From Actinomycetales bacterium (lineage in GTDB: Bacteria > Actinomycetota > Actinomycetes > Actinomycetales > Kineosporiaceae): a stretch of DNA of 39,699 nt. Of the stretch, positions 1-8,238 are shown one piece after another (position 1 is the first letter of the stretch; each line of letters opens with the position of its first letter). The notes beneath the pieces are model-generated. The model was not told the origin of the DNA, ran no database searches, and worked only from the letters and a program-made list of their open reading frames with translations. The position numbers and the translations under genes are program-made. The stretch lies in contig JAAYAH010000253.1 in assembly GCA_012719445.1 (NCBI GenBank), positions 1 through 39,699 on the forward strand, in the 5' to 3' direction.

Positions 1-108
1 CGCCAGAACCGAGCCGTCGCGACCCGCTATGACAAACGCGACTTCGTCTGGCGCGGCACCATCGATGTCGCGGCCATCCGCATCTGGCTCCGCGACCCCG
101 CAACCTGA
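1..108 (+). CDS. IS5-family transposase, C-terminal end (partial)
   Basis: The first 35 codons of the window read in frame to a TGA at 106-108. They encode the typical C-terminus of an IS5-group DDE transposase: a RYDKRDFVWRGTID block followed by IRIWLRDPAT. The rest of the gene lies off the left edge, so whether it is intact cannot be told. The element stops about 15 bases later and abuts an interrupted signalling gene. The assignment rests on recall of this C-terminal motif; no catalytic residue of the DDE triad is in view. Confidence 0.75.
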   Translation, partial: RQNRAVATRYDKRDFVWRGTIDVAAIRIWLRDPAT

Positions 109-126
109 TCTACGGGACACGCCCTA
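1..126 (+). mobile_element. Right end of an IS5-type insertion sequence
   Basis: After the transposase stop the sequence continues TACGGGACACGCCC (111-124) and then TAG. This looks like a terminal inverted repeat followed by a short TA/CTAG-type target. The left end is outside the window, so the repeat pair and the target duplication cannot be confirmed. The reading frame of the neighbouring cyclase is open up to this junction, which is the main evidence that the element landed inside a gene. Confidence 0.55.
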
Positions 127-264
127 GACCCCATCAGTTCGGCCGGTTACCGCTCGATCCGAGTCGTCATCGCGGCCATCCTGGGCCAGACCGAGCCGCT
201 GCGGGAGCACACGGCCGCCCTGTCCGAGGTCCTGCCGAGGCTCCCTGACCTCTTCTTCCTGGCC

Positions 265-1920
265 ATGGCCCGCGCGATGCGGGCCCTTGCCCTCACCGAA
301 CTCATCCGGGGGGCGACCGACGGCGAGCGCGATGACCTGACCGCCGAGCTCGACGCCTGCCGCGACTGGATCGCCGAACGAGCCGTCGACGCGCCCGCGA
401 ACTTCCGACACCTGCAGTGGTGGATCGACGCCGAGCGAGCGGCCGCACGCGGTGAGTCGTTCGCGGCGGTCGCCGCCTTCGACGCCGCGTTGAGCGAGGA
501 CGGTGTCCAGGACTGCCCCTGGCATCAGGCACTGATCACCGAACGGGCCGGGCTGGCCTACCTCGATCTCGGCCTGGAACGCGCGGGACGCATGCTGCTC
601 ACCACCGCCTACGGGCACTACCGGGACTGGGGAGCCACCGCCAAGACCGCCCAGATGCTGGCCATCCACCCGTTCCTGCGTGAGACCGGCACCAGAGCCG
701 GCCTGCTGCTCACGACGGGCCGACCGGTCCGCCCGACCGGATCGTTCGGCATCGTCTCTGAACCCGGTTCCAGCCAGGTGACGAACCGGAGCACCCCTAT
801 CTCCACCGACACCCTGGATCTCCTTGCGATCCTCGACGCGGCCAGGGCGATCAGTTCGGAGACCACCTTGGAACAGCTCCGCACCAGGGTCACCGAGATC
901 CTCGGCGCCATCACGGGAGCCACCACCGTGCACCTCCTGCTCCCCGACCCCGGAGAGGGGTGGCAACTGCCGGTCCCGGAACGACAGGGCGGATCAGCAG
1001 CATCCCCTGACGCCGGTCAGACCATGATCGACCTGGAGGAGGCCGGACGCCGCGGCATACTGCCGCTGTCCGCTCTCCGATACGCCCAGCGCACCCGCCA
1101 GCCGCTCCTGGTCGCCGATGCCACCCTCGACGATCGGTTCACCGACGACCCCTACCTCACCGGCCTGGGTCACTGCTCGCTGCTCGTGGTTCCGATCTAT
1201 GCCCAGGGCACCCCCAGGGCGATCCTGGTCCTGGAGAACCGCCTCGCCGCTCGCGCCTTTACCACCGACCGGCTCAACGCGGTCGTGCTCATCGCCGGGC
1301 AGTTGGCCGTCTCGCTCGACAACGCCCTGCTGCTCTCCTCCCTGGAACGAAAGGTCACCGAACGTACCGCCGCGCTCAACGCTGCCAACGCTCAGCTCGC
1401 CCAACTGAGCATCACCGACGCCCTCACCGGCCTGGCCAACCGCCGCCACCTCAACCAGACCCTGGAGGAGGAGTGGACCAAGGCGAGGGTGTCCGGTGAA
1501 CCGATCGGCGCCATCATGATCGACATTGATCACTTCAAGCTCTTCAACGACCACTACGGCCACCTCGGTGGCGACACCTGTCTCAAACAGGTTGCCGGCG
1601 CCATCCGGCACCATGTCCGGGGCAACGACCTCGCCGCGCGGTACGGCGGGGAGGAGTTCGCGGTCATCCTGCCCGGCGCCACCTGGGACGCCACCCGTCA
1701 GATCGCCGAGCGCATCCGGGCCGCGGTGGCCGCACTCGACGAACCGCACCAGCAGTCACCGTTCGGCTTCGTCACGATCAGTGTCGGGGTCGCCTCGACC
1801 GTCCCGGACGACGTGACCTCCCCGGAACGGCTCGTCGCCGCGGCGGACACCGCCCTGTACGACGCCAAGAACAGCGGACGGAACCAGGTCGCCAGCGGAG
1901 AATTGCATCGAGCACCCTGA
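265..1920 (+). CDS. 5'-truncated TPR-like/GAF/GGDEF diguanylate cyclase
   Basis: Makes cyclic di-GMP from two GTP. From the ATG at 265: helical TPR-like repeats (residues about 1-140), a GAF sensor domain (about 185-360), a short coiled coil (about 356-383) and a complete GGDEF domain (about 385-545). The GGDEF has DALTGLANRR, IDIDHFKLFNDHYGH, the active site GGEEF (461-465) and a correctly spaced RxxD inhibitory site, RGND (452-455), so product feedback is expected. The frame stays open upstream of 265 to the IS junction near 125. The helical segment resembles the part that follows the AAA ATPase in large kinase-ATPase-GAF sensors, so the original gene was probably much longer and lost its front to the IS. 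ATG 265 is only the first in-frame start left. Whether it is expressed is unknown, and it may be a pseudogene. Confidence 0.8.
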   Translation: MARAMRALALTELIRGATDGERDDLTAELDACRDWIAERAVDAPANFRHLQWWIDAERAAARGESFAAVAAFDAALSEDGVQDCPWHQALITERAGLAYLDLGLERAGRMLLTTAYGHYRDWGATAKTAQMLAIHPFLRETGTRAGLLLTTGRPVRPTGSFGIVSEPGSSQVTNRSTPISTDTLDLLAILDAARAISSETTLEQLRTRVTEILGAITGATTVHLLLPDPGEGWQLPVPERQGGSAASPDAGQTMIDLEEAGRRGILPLSALRYAQRTRQPLLVADATLDDRFTDDPYLTGLGHCSLLVVPIYAQGTPRAILVLENRLAARAFTTDRLNAVVLIAGQLAVSLDNALLLSSLERKVTERTAALNAANAQLAQLSITDALTGLANRRHLNQTLEEEWTKARVSGEPIGAIMIDIDHFKLFNDHYGHLGGDTCLKQVAGAIRHHVRGNDLAARYGGEEFAVILPGATWDATRQIAERIRAAVAALDEPHQQSPFGFVTISVGVASTVPDDVTSPERLVAAADTALYDAKNSGRNQVASGELHRAP

Positions 1921-1984
1921 CAGACCCCAACGTCGATCACTGATCGCAGGAATGCGCCGTGGAGTAAGGTCACGTTCGGGAGTA

Positions 1985-2035
1985 GTCAGACGTCAGAGCG
2001 TAATGTCTGACCTTCAGGATCCCCCGATAATCCTG
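1985..2035. terminator. Paired stem-loops downstream of first cyclase
   Basis: A 7-bp perfect stem with a 13-base loop is followed 3 bases later by a 6-bp perfect stem with a 9-base loop. They lie 65 bases after the stop at 1920. The position suits transcription termination, but there is no T-tract, so the role is inferred from position only. Confidence 0.35.
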
Positions 2036-2070
2036 CAGGTTCTGCCCTGACCGTCACTGATCGGGGAGCG

Positions 2071-2184
2071 TCAATCCTCGGCAACAGTGTCCCGGAGCGC
2101 GGCGATCTCACTCAGCGACAGCACCAGACCAGCATGGTCATCGGTGTCCTGATCGGCAACGGAGATCCGTGGATCGTTGGTCAT
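2071..2184 (-). CDS. Possible 37-aa small protein
   Basis: ATG at 2184 and stop at 2071-2073. The peptide starts MTNDPRISVADQD and ends SLSEIAALRDTVAED, an acidic sequence with a short amphipathic helix. I do not recognise a family. There is no good ribosome-binding site before the ATG. It lies convergent to the first cyclase and divergent from the second. Composition is more protein-like than the frame upstream of it, which is the only reason for listing it. Confidence 0.25.
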   Translation of the reverse strand: MTNDPRISVADQDTDDHAGLVLSLSEIAALRDTVAED

Positions 2185-2590
2185 CCGGCGAGTCGGGCCG
2201 GTGTCCAGTTCTTGGGAGCGTCGGAACCCCCTGCGCGTCACACCGAACGCTGTTCTCCCACCACGGGAAGTGAGAACGCGCTGGTCACGGTGGTGGTGTG
2301 GTTCGTATGCTGAAACCTCAGCTCCACCCAGGAATGGCCAGGTCAGAGGCATGATCCTCAGACCTGGTCCTTCGTCGTCGGCCCTTGCGGTGGAGCGTCC
2401 CGGTCGAACTGTCCGGAGAGGACACCTGCTCGCTGCCGCTCGCCACATCCCCGGTTCCTCGACCAGCGAGCCCACCCGGGCATCGTCCTCATGGACCCGC
2501 GGGTACCCGTCCTCGGCGGGTCAAGACCTGGTGGGGACGGGTCGATACCAGGACTGCGAGGAGTCGGAGTGCTGCCCGAGGGACGGACGC

Positions 2591-4657
2591 ATGAGCGGTG
2601 GCGACGCCCATGGTCCCCTCGTGGGGATCATCGTTACCGGGATGAACGACTACCACTCGGGAATCCTCGACGGTGCCAAGGCGGTGCTGGCCCGGAGCGG
2701 CGTGCCCGCCGTCATGATCGCCAATGAGCCCTACGCCGCGAGGACGTCGGAACTGGCTCTCGCCCTGATCGAGAGCAGGGCCTTCCAGGGTGTGCTCCTG
2801 TTGCCGGCCGTCTCCCCGGAGCGCAGTCTCGAACTGCGGACCTGTCTGAGCGCCTCGCGGCTGCCCACGGTCTGCTTCGCCGACGAGGAGCACAACGGGC
2901 CGATCGTCAGCGGCGAGAACGACTCGGGTATGTCCGCGCTGATGGGGCATCTCCTCGACGAGTGTGGGGTCCGCCGTCCCGTCCTGATCCGGGGACTACC
3001 GCACCAGAACGACTCCACCGCCCGTGAGGAGATCTTCTGCCGTGAACTCGCGGCTCGGCACATCGAGTGCGACGAGGATCGGATCCTGACCGGTGACTTC
3101 CGGGAAGACGTCACCTACCGGGTGATGTCCGGTTTCCTGCGGTCCCGCCGGGACCTCGATGCGGTGGTGGCGTCGAACGACGAGTCGGCCTTCGGTGTCA
3201 TCAGCGCCCTGAACGAGTACGGGCTCGATGTTCCCGAGGACGTTCTGGTCTCCGGGTACGACAACAGTGTCAGAGCCGTGACCAACTGGCCGGGTCTGAC
3301 GACGGTAGACCAGGACCTCGGTGAACAGGGAGCCGTGGCTGCCGAGATGCTGCTGAGGATGATGGCGGGGGAGACCGTCGAGCAGCGCGTCGTGGTCCCG
3401 TCACGTCTGGTGGTTCGCCGTTCGACGTCCAGATCACCCGGTATCAGGGCGGCGTCCGGCCGTACGGAGGCGGCTCCCGGGGCGGACGTCGGCCAGGGAG
3501 CCCCGGCATCCGGGCCGTGGCTGGTGAACGGCCGGGTGGTGATCGAGGCCGACCAGGTCGCGTCGGAACTGGAGGCGGCGGCGACGGCGACTCGGGAGAC
3601 GCGGAAGCAACTGGCGATCCTGAGCACCATCATGGGGCTGAGCCGAACCATGATCCGGTGCGAGTCGGTGTTCGACGTCGTCGATTCTCTCTGTGCCCGC
3701 CTCGGCCAACTCGGTATCACCAAGTGCTTCCTGGCACTCCAGGACCGCTCGCTCCGGGAGGAGCCTCCCGGCGGGCTCGACGAACCGCTACGGCTGGCGA
3801 TGGCCTACCGGGGAGGTGTTCTCGAGACACCGCCGGAGACCCTGTTCCCCTACCGCGAGATCCTTCCGCGAGGGTTGAGAGAAGAACTGGGCACCGGAGT
3901 TCCCATCCTGCAACCGTTGTCGGTCGGCGTCAGCACGTTCGGGTATCTCGTCTTCGATGCGGAGCGCCAGTCCGCGGTGCTCAGCGAGTTGTTGCGCGTC
4001 GACCTGTCGAGGGCTCTCGACACGGTATTCAACTCACTGAGGGCGAAAGCCTACACCCAATCTCTGGAAAGGGTCGTTGCCGAACGCACTCGTGAACTCC
4101 AGGCGGCCTACGAGGAACTCGAGCGATCGGCGATGCACGACGGGCTGACCCAGATAGCCAATCGAGCGACTTTCGACGCCTTCCTCGAGAGACAATGGGC
4201 GACGACCATCAGATGCAACACGCCGCTGTCTCTGATAATGATCGACGTCGACTTCTTCAAGGACTTCAACGATCGCTACGGCCATGTCGCAGGTGACAGT
4301 GCCCTCCAGGTGGTGGCGTCGTGCCTGCGCCGGTCCGTGCGGGAACGGGACGACATCGTCTGCCGGTACGGTGGAGAGGAATTCGTCGCCGTTCTCCCCA
4401 ACAGCGGGGCTCAGGGGGCGATGGCCGTCGCGGTTCGCTTCCGCCGAGAGCTCGCGGCAGCGGGGATCCCCCACCAGGCCTCCACCATCTCCCCGCTCCT
4501 CACCGCCAGCCTGGGCATCGCCTCCATGCCCTCGGGGAACTTCACCTCTGCCCGCGATCTCGTCCAGGCTGCGGACAGGGCGCTCTACACCGCGAAGTCC
4601 CGAGGCCGGGACCGGGTCGTCATGAACGCGGAGAACGTCCCTGTCTCCATGAGCTGA
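2591..4657 (+). CDS. LacI-type periplasmic-binding-fold sensor fused to GGDEF diguanylate cyclase
   Basis: Predicted cyclic di-GMP synthase of 688 residues. Residues about 10-275 form a type I periplasmic-binding fold of the LacI/PurR effector kind (VGIIVTGMNDYHSGILDGA near the start; LVSGYDNSV and WPGLTTVDQDLGEQGAVAAE near the end). There is no helix-turn-helix and no signal peptide, so it likely binds a small ligand in the cytoplasm. A GAF-like segment (about 335-480) and a coiled coil (about 485-512) lead to the GGDEF domain (about 515-685) with IDVDFFKDFNDRYGH and GGEEF (594-598). The inhibitory-site register holds ERDD rather than RxxD; an RERD (584-587) is one residue off, so feedback may be weak. 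The start was chosen at 2591 because GAGGG lies upstream and the fold begins there; the open frame from 2177 to 2590 is not protein-like. The ligand is unknown. Confidence 0.85.
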   Translation: MSGGDAHGPLVGIIVTGMNDYHSGILDGAKAVLARSGVPAVMIANEPYAARTSELALALIESRAFQGVLLLPAVSPERSLELRTCLSASRLPTVCFADEEHNGPIVSGENDSGMSALMGHLLDECGVRRPVLIRGLPHQNDSTAREEIFCRELAARHIECDEDRILTGDFREDVTYRVMSGFLRSRRDLDAVVASNDESAFGVISALNEYGLDVPEDVLVSGYDNSVRAVTNWPGLTTVDQDLGEQGAVAAEMLLRMMAGETVEQRVVVPSRLVVRRSTSRSPGIRAASGRTEAAPGADVGQGAPASGPWLVNGRVVIEADQVASELEAAATATRETRKQLAILSTIMGLSRTMIRCESVFDVVDSLCARLGQLGITKCFLALQDRSLREEPPGGLDEPLRLAMAYRGGVLETPPETLFPYREILPRGLREELGTGVPILQPLSVGVSTFGYLVFDAERQSAVLSELLRVDLSRALDTVFNSLRAKAYTQSLERVVAERTRELQAAYEELERSAMHDGLTQIANRATFDAFLERQWATTIRCNTPLSLIMIDVDFFKDFNDRYGHVAGDSALQVVASCLRRSVRERDDIVCRYGGEEFVAVLPNSGAQGAMAVAVRFRRELAAAGIPHQASTISPLLTASLGIASMPSGNFTSARDLVQAADRALYTAKSRGRDRVVMNAENVPVSMS

Positions 4658-4980
4658 GGGCTGCCCGGGTCACTCCGGCCCGCCTCCGTCACGCGTCGCA
4701 GCAGGAGGGTGGGACCAGAGGTGCCGGCCGGACGGCTCCCGGAGTGGTACCGGTCCCCGGAGCGCAGGATTGGCGTGTGGTGGCGACCCTGGGGGACTGT
4801 GGCCGGTCGGTACAGGGCCGCGATCCACTCCGGGTGTGCTTCCGGGGACCGGTGGTCGGTCACCGTATACATCTTCGGCGGACTAATCCAGGGTGCCAGC
4901 CGTCCGATGTGCCGGGGATGCAGGCTTCCCGGGGTGTTCGCCCCCGGGAATCCCGCATCCCTCGCAGCCGGCTGAGGGGA
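4658..4980. other. 323-base convergent intergenic region
   Basis: It lies between the stop of the second cyclase and the stop of the leftward small protein. No supported gene. A plus-strand frame at 4709-4975 has no recognisable motif and was not accepted. The only clear signal is the hairpin at 4926-4950. Confidence 0.5.
4926..4950. terminator. Hairpin terminator between convergent genes
   Basis: TTCCCGGGG (4926-4934) and CCCCGGGAA (4942-4950) form a perfect 9-bp, G+C-rich stem with a 7-base loop. It lies 31 bases after the stop of the leftward gene at 4981 and could serve both convergent genes. No T-run follows it. Confidence 0.5.
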
Positions 4981-5268
4981 TCACCCGAGGCCGGTGCTCC
5001 TGGACTCACGCAGCGCGGCCATCGCCTCGGCCGGGGTGATCACGGGGGTCACCTCGACCAGGTCCCGGTAGAAGGTCCGATGGGGGGCGAACCGGCGCCG
5101 GAAGTCGGTCACGTCGTCCGCCTCCCAGATGTTCAGCCCGACCTCAGGGTCGTAGCGGTGGCAGTACGTCGACCGGAGGGCACTGTGGTCCAGGGTGCCG
5201 TCTCCCAACTGTCGTCCCAGATCGTCGAGCTGGTCGACGTCAATCCTGACCTTGACGAAGAAGAGCAT
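4981..5268 (-). CDS. Small muconolactone-isomerase-like (dimeric alpha/beta barrel) protein
   Basis: A 95-residue protein beginning MLFFVKVRIDVDQLD and containing a WEADDVTDFRRRFAPHR segment. The pattern of an opening strand MLFFVK, a helix, then W/D-rich strands matches small ferredoxin-like dimeric barrel proteins such as muconolactone isomerase and YCII-like families. No catalytic function can be read from the sequence. The start is set at ATG 5268 because a strong GGAGG lies 5 bases before it; the frame also runs open to 5388 but that extension is low-complexity. It is a single gene that ends at the convergent hairpin. It may help remove a reactive small molecule, but that is only a guess from the fold. 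Confidence 0.6.
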   Translation of the reverse strand: MLFFVKVRIDVDQLDDLGRQLGDGTLDHSALRSTYCHRYDPEVGLNIWEADDVTDFRRRFAPHRTFYRDLVEVTPVITPAEAMAALRESRSTGLG

Positions 5269-5430
5269 GTCCGCCTCCACGGAGTGGTCCGGCGGCCCGG
5301 CGATCTCCGGGCCCGTCACTGTGGACGGTGCCCGCTCCGGATCATTTCGCGGTCGGTCCGCACCCGGGTCCTCGCTCGCTCCCGCCACGGCTCGCGGTCC
5401 CCAGGACTCTCTGTCCCCCTGGGATCACGG

Positions 5431-5832
5431 TCACGTCCCGCCCTGTGCTCCGGAGGCCACCGTCGGCAGGGCCCGCAGCACGAACGCGGCCCGCTGGTCG
5501 ACGCTCAGACAGCCGAGGGTCGCCAGCAGGCAGCCCTCGCGTACCGCCTCGACGTACCATCGCCACTCCGTCTCGACGACCGGGTCGGCCGGGTGGTCAC
5601 CGGGACGGTCGCGGGTCACCAGGGCGGCTCTGCCGTCACCCGCGGCGCCGCCGCTCGTCCCGCTGAGCCCCGCCCGCTCGATGATCCCGTCCAGCGAGGC
5701 GAAGGACCGGGGTGCGGTGGCGCGCAGCCGGTCGAGGCAGGTGTTCCGTGCGATGGCGAACAGCCACGTGGACGGCGCGCAGCCGCCGGTGAACGTGGCC
5801 GCCCGCCGGTGCGCCACCCGGCACGCCGTCAT
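5431..5832 (-). pseudogene. Remnant of a sigma-70-family (ECF-like) sigma factor
   Basis: The frame contains STWLFAIARNTCLDRLRA, the end of sigma region 2, then a linker, then WRWYVEAVREGCLLATLGCLSVDQRAAFVLRAL, the first part of region 4. The N-terminal part of region 2 and the DNA-recognition helix of region 4 are absent, and the frame ends in unrelated residues. An intact ECF-type factor is usually 170-200 residues; this has 133 with no complete domain. It begins 7 bases after the stop of the ProA-like gene. I read it as a decayed gene. A short functional protein cannot be excluded. Confidence 0.6.
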
Positions 5833-5838
5833 CCACCG

Positions 5839-7377
5839 TCACCGGTGCAGGTCGGGGTCCTTCTGCCGGGCACGGGTCCGGAGCGTGAACACCGAGTCGC
5901 CGCTGAGCACCCCGCCCCGGCCGAGCAGGCGTCCGTGCTCCCAGTTCGACAGGCCGAGTTCGGGGCGGCCGAGGGCGTACTGCCCGTCGACCCACCGGGT
6001 GAACCCGTTGCCGACGAAGGGGGCGTCGACCGCGGCGAGGAACCGGTCCTGCTCGGCGTCGTCCTCGCTCACCAGCGAGACCACCAGCCGCGGGCTGTGC
6101 CGGTTGAACCACGCGACCGCCTCGTCGACGTCGGCGCACACGGCGAGGCTCACCTCGGGGGAGTTCTCCCACTCCCACTCCCGGCCCAGTTCCTCCGGCC
6201 CGGCCAGCGTCTCCGCCTGGAGTTCCTCGACGACCCCCACCGCCCGCTCGACGGGCACGGTGCGGGTGAACCGCTCGGGGTCGACGTCCCCGCGGGAGGC
6301 CTCGAGCACGTGCAGCTTGGCCACCGTGCCGCGGTTCGCGGCCGCCCGGTCCACCGCGTCGAGGAAGACGGGTACCAGGTCCGCCGCCCTGGAGGCGGGG
6401 ATGCAGCAGGTGTTCATCGTGTTGCACACCTTGCGGTCGAGGGAGCGCGTGACGGCGGCGGCGAACCGCGCCGGGTCGGCGTGCTCGCCCGCGACCACCC
6501 AGCCCCCACCTGTGCCGTGCAGGCTCACCGGCGTCCCGGCCTGCCGGGCGACCGAGCCGAGCTGGGCGCAGGCCGTCCCCGAGCCACGGGCGACGGCAAG
6601 GGCGAGCCGGGGGTCGGAGAACAGTGCCCAGCCCGCCGCCCGGGACGGCGAGTCGAGCAGCCGCACCGCACCGCTCGGCAGCCCGGCCTCGGCCAGCGCG
6701 GGCGCGAGGGTGTTGGTCATGATCGCCCGTGCCGTCCCGAGCGCGTCGCTGCCGATCCGGAAGACCACCGTGTTGCCGCTGCGCAGCACGCCGGTGGCGT
6801 CGGCGAAGACGTTGGGGCGACCCTCGAAGACGAAGCCGACGACGCCGAGCCCCGCCCGGACCTGCTCGACGGACCAGCCGTCGTGCTCGTGCCGTTCCAC
6901 CACGTCCCCGCGACCGGACGGCACCTCTGCCCAGCCCCGAAGTCCCGCGATCATGTCGGCCCGCATCCGGTCCGACAGCACCAGCCGGGTCGTGGAGCGA
7001 CCCCTGGTGCGGGCCGACTCGACGTCCGCGGCGTTCGCCTCGGCGATGGGGGCGAACAGTCCGTCGTCGGCGAGGCGTTCGGCGAACCGGAGGAAGAACG
7101 TGCTGATCCGGTCGTCGCCGACCGCGGAGAGCCGGCCGAAGGCGGCGTGCGCGTCGGCGACGGTCCGGCTGGTCAGCTCCTGCTCCGCCGCCGGGATGTG
7201 CAGCAGGACCCCGCCCTCGACCGCGACGAGGCGGTCACCCGGTCGGAACGCGGCGGCCAGTTCCGGGCTGACCCGGGTCACCCGGTCACCGCCGTAGAGG
7301 ATCGCCGTTCCGGGGTCGAGCCGCTCCAGCCGATCGCCGTGACCGTCGGCCGTTCCAGGGGCAGGGGTGGTGTTCAT
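5839..7377 (-). CDS. ProA-like aldehyde dehydrogenase (gamma-glutamyl phosphate reductase family)
   Basis: A 512-residue NAD(P)-dependent acyl-phosphate/aldehyde dehydrogenase of the ProA branch. Signature segments are FEGRPNVFADATGVLRSGN (about 184-202) and the catalytic-cysteine block VCNTMN with Cys318, equivalent to VCNALE in ProA. Typical ProA is near 420 residues; here about 75 extra N-terminal residues precede the fold. No glutamate 5-kinase (proB) is nearby, so a role in ordinary proline synthesis is doubtful and another carboxyl-phosphate substrate is possible. The start ATG at 7377 lacks a Shine-Dalgarno, but GATAAT sits exactly 6 bases upstream, so the mRNA may be leaderless. It lies 102 bases downstream of the O-methyltransferase on the same strand. 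The sigma-factor remnant follows it. Confidence 0.8.
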   Translation of the reverse strand: MNTTPAPGTADGHGDRLERLDPGTAILYGGDRVTRVSPELAAAFRPGDRLVAVEGGVLLHIPAAEQELTSRTVADAHAAFGRLSAVGDDRISTFFLRFAERLADDGLFAPIAEANAADVESARTRGRSTTRLVLSDRMRADMIAGLRGWAEVPSGRGDVVERHEHDGWSVEQVRAGLGVVGFVFEGRPNVFADATGVLRSGNTVVFRIGSDALGTARAIMTNTLAPALAEAGLPSGAVRLLDSPSRAAGWALFSDPRLALAVARGSGTACAQLGSVARQAGTPVSLHGTGGGWVVAGEHADPARFAAAVTRSLDRKVCNTMNTCCIPASRAADLVPVFLDAVDRAAANRGTVAKLHVLEASRGDVDPERFTRTVPVERAVGVVEELQAETLAGPEELGREWEWENSPEVSLAVCADVDEAVAWFNRHSPRLVVSLVSEDDAEQDRFLAAVDAPFVGNGFTRWVDGQYALGRPELGLSNWEHGRLLGRGGVLSGDSVFTLRTRARQKDPDLHR

Positions 7378-7383
7378 GCCGCC

Positions 7384-7389
7384 ATTATC
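7384..7389 (-). promoter_or_regulatory. -10 box of ProA-like gene, leaderless arrangement
   Basis: On the minus strand GATAAT is followed by GGCGGC and then the ATG at 7377. The 6-base gap puts the transcription start on the A of the start codon. No good -35 is visible. Confidence 0.45.
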
Positions 7390-7479
7390 TGCACAGTCGC
7401 ACCGGGCCGCGGGACGACATCCGGGCGAGCTGCCGGTCGGCGCGAGGTGCGGGGTCCGGGGGACGGATGGCGAGGAGGT

Positions 7480-8232
7480 TCACACCCGGCAGCTGAGCTC
7501 CATCCCGTCGTCGACGGGGAAGGAGACGCCGGCGTAGCCGTTCCGCGGGTCGCGGACATGGGCCAGGTAACCGGCGAGCTCCGGGAAATCGAGATCATCG
7601 GCGAGGACGAGGGCACCGGGGGACAGCACGGGCTCCAGCAGCCGGAGCACCGGGAGGTACAGGTCCTTCCAGCCGTCGAGCAGCAGGAACCCGACCGGGC
7701 CCGTGACATCGGCGAGCGTGTCCCGGGCATCCCCGCCGAGCAGCGTGACGAACTCGGCGACCCCGGCTGCGGCGAGGTTGGCCGAGGCCGCCGCCAGCTT
7801 CACCGCGCTCAGCTCCGTCGTGACGATGTGCCCGGTGCCGTTGTCCCGAACCGCGGCGGCCAGGTACAGCGTGGAGATCCCGTAGGACGTCCCGAACTCC
7901 ACGACGGTCTCCGGACGGGTGGCGCGGACCAGCGTGTACAGGAGCTCACCGCAGCGTCGGGACACGGGCATGTAGACGCCGGCCATCCGGTCCGCAGCGT
8001 GCAGGGCGTCCGCCCGGTCAGCGGGGTGCGGGGTGTCCGCCCTCTCGGAGAGACCGGGCAGGGAGCCGGCGGGATGGCCCGGTAGGCCAGGGTCCACCGC
8101 CGGGAGCACCGGGTCCGCCGCCGCGGGCCGGTCAGGCGGCAGGGTCGCCACGGTGAGGTCGTCCTGGTCGGCCGCGTCGTGGAGCCGGTCGAGGACGTCG
8201 CGGAGGATCGGGTCGAGCAGGGAGTTCGTCAT
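7480..8232 (-). CDS. Class I SAM-dependent O-methyltransferase
   Basis: A 250-residue methyltransferase of the small-molecule O-methyltransferase group (COG4122 type). The SAM-binding motif I is VVEFGTSYGIS (about 110-120), and an acidic strand GFLLLDGWKDLY (about 181-192) and LVLADDLDFP (about 209-217) follow the family pattern. Residues about 33-80 are a Pro/Asp-rich stretch that looks like an insertion between the N-terminal helix and the core. The substrate is unknown. The ATG at 8232 has no Shine-Dalgarno; a TTGACA-17-TAGACA promoter ends 6 bases before it, so the transcript should be leaderless. It is divergent from the TetR gene, and the palindrome between them makes TetR its likely repressor. 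The ProA-like gene follows on the same strand. Confidence 0.85.
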   Translation of the reverse strand: MTNSLLDPILRDVLDRLHDAADQDDLTVATLPPDRPAAADPVLPAVDPGLPGHPAGSLPGLSERADTPHPADRADALHAADRMAGVYMPVSRRCGELLYTLVRATRPETVVEFGTSYGISTLYLAAAVRDNGTGHIVTTELSAVKLAAASANLAAAGVAEFVTLLGGDARDTLADVTGPVGFLLLDGWKDLYLPVLRLLEPVLSPGALVLADDLDFPELAGYLAHVRDPRNGYAGVSFPVDDGMELSCRV

Positions 8233-8238
8233 GTGTCT

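Larger units (their letters stand above)
1921..2590. other. 670-base intergenic region with two stem-loops
   Basis: No convincing gene. Two inverted repeats follow the first cyclase: GTCAGAC/GTCTGAC (1985-1991 and 2005-2011) and CAGGAT/ATCCTG (2015-2020 and 2030-2035). Neither is followed by a T-run. The rest should hold the promoter of the second cyclase; I could not pick out one clear -35/-10 pair. A minus-strand frame at 2071-2184 is listed separately as doubtful. Confidence 0.5.

Noticed and set aside
2177-2590. N-terminal extension of the second cyclase
   Set aside because: The extra 138 residues are Arg/Ser/Trp-rich without domain similarity, and a ribosome-binding site precedes ATG 2591.
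4709-4975. 88-codon plus-strand frame
   Set aside because: No motif, biased composition, and its end overlaps the hairpin between convergent genes.
4321-8085. A 1254-codon open frame on the plus strand
   Set aside because: It runs antisense to four leftward genes with strong motifs and through the end of the second cyclase. Its Arg/Gly/Pro-rich composition is typical of a shadow frame in high-GC DNA.
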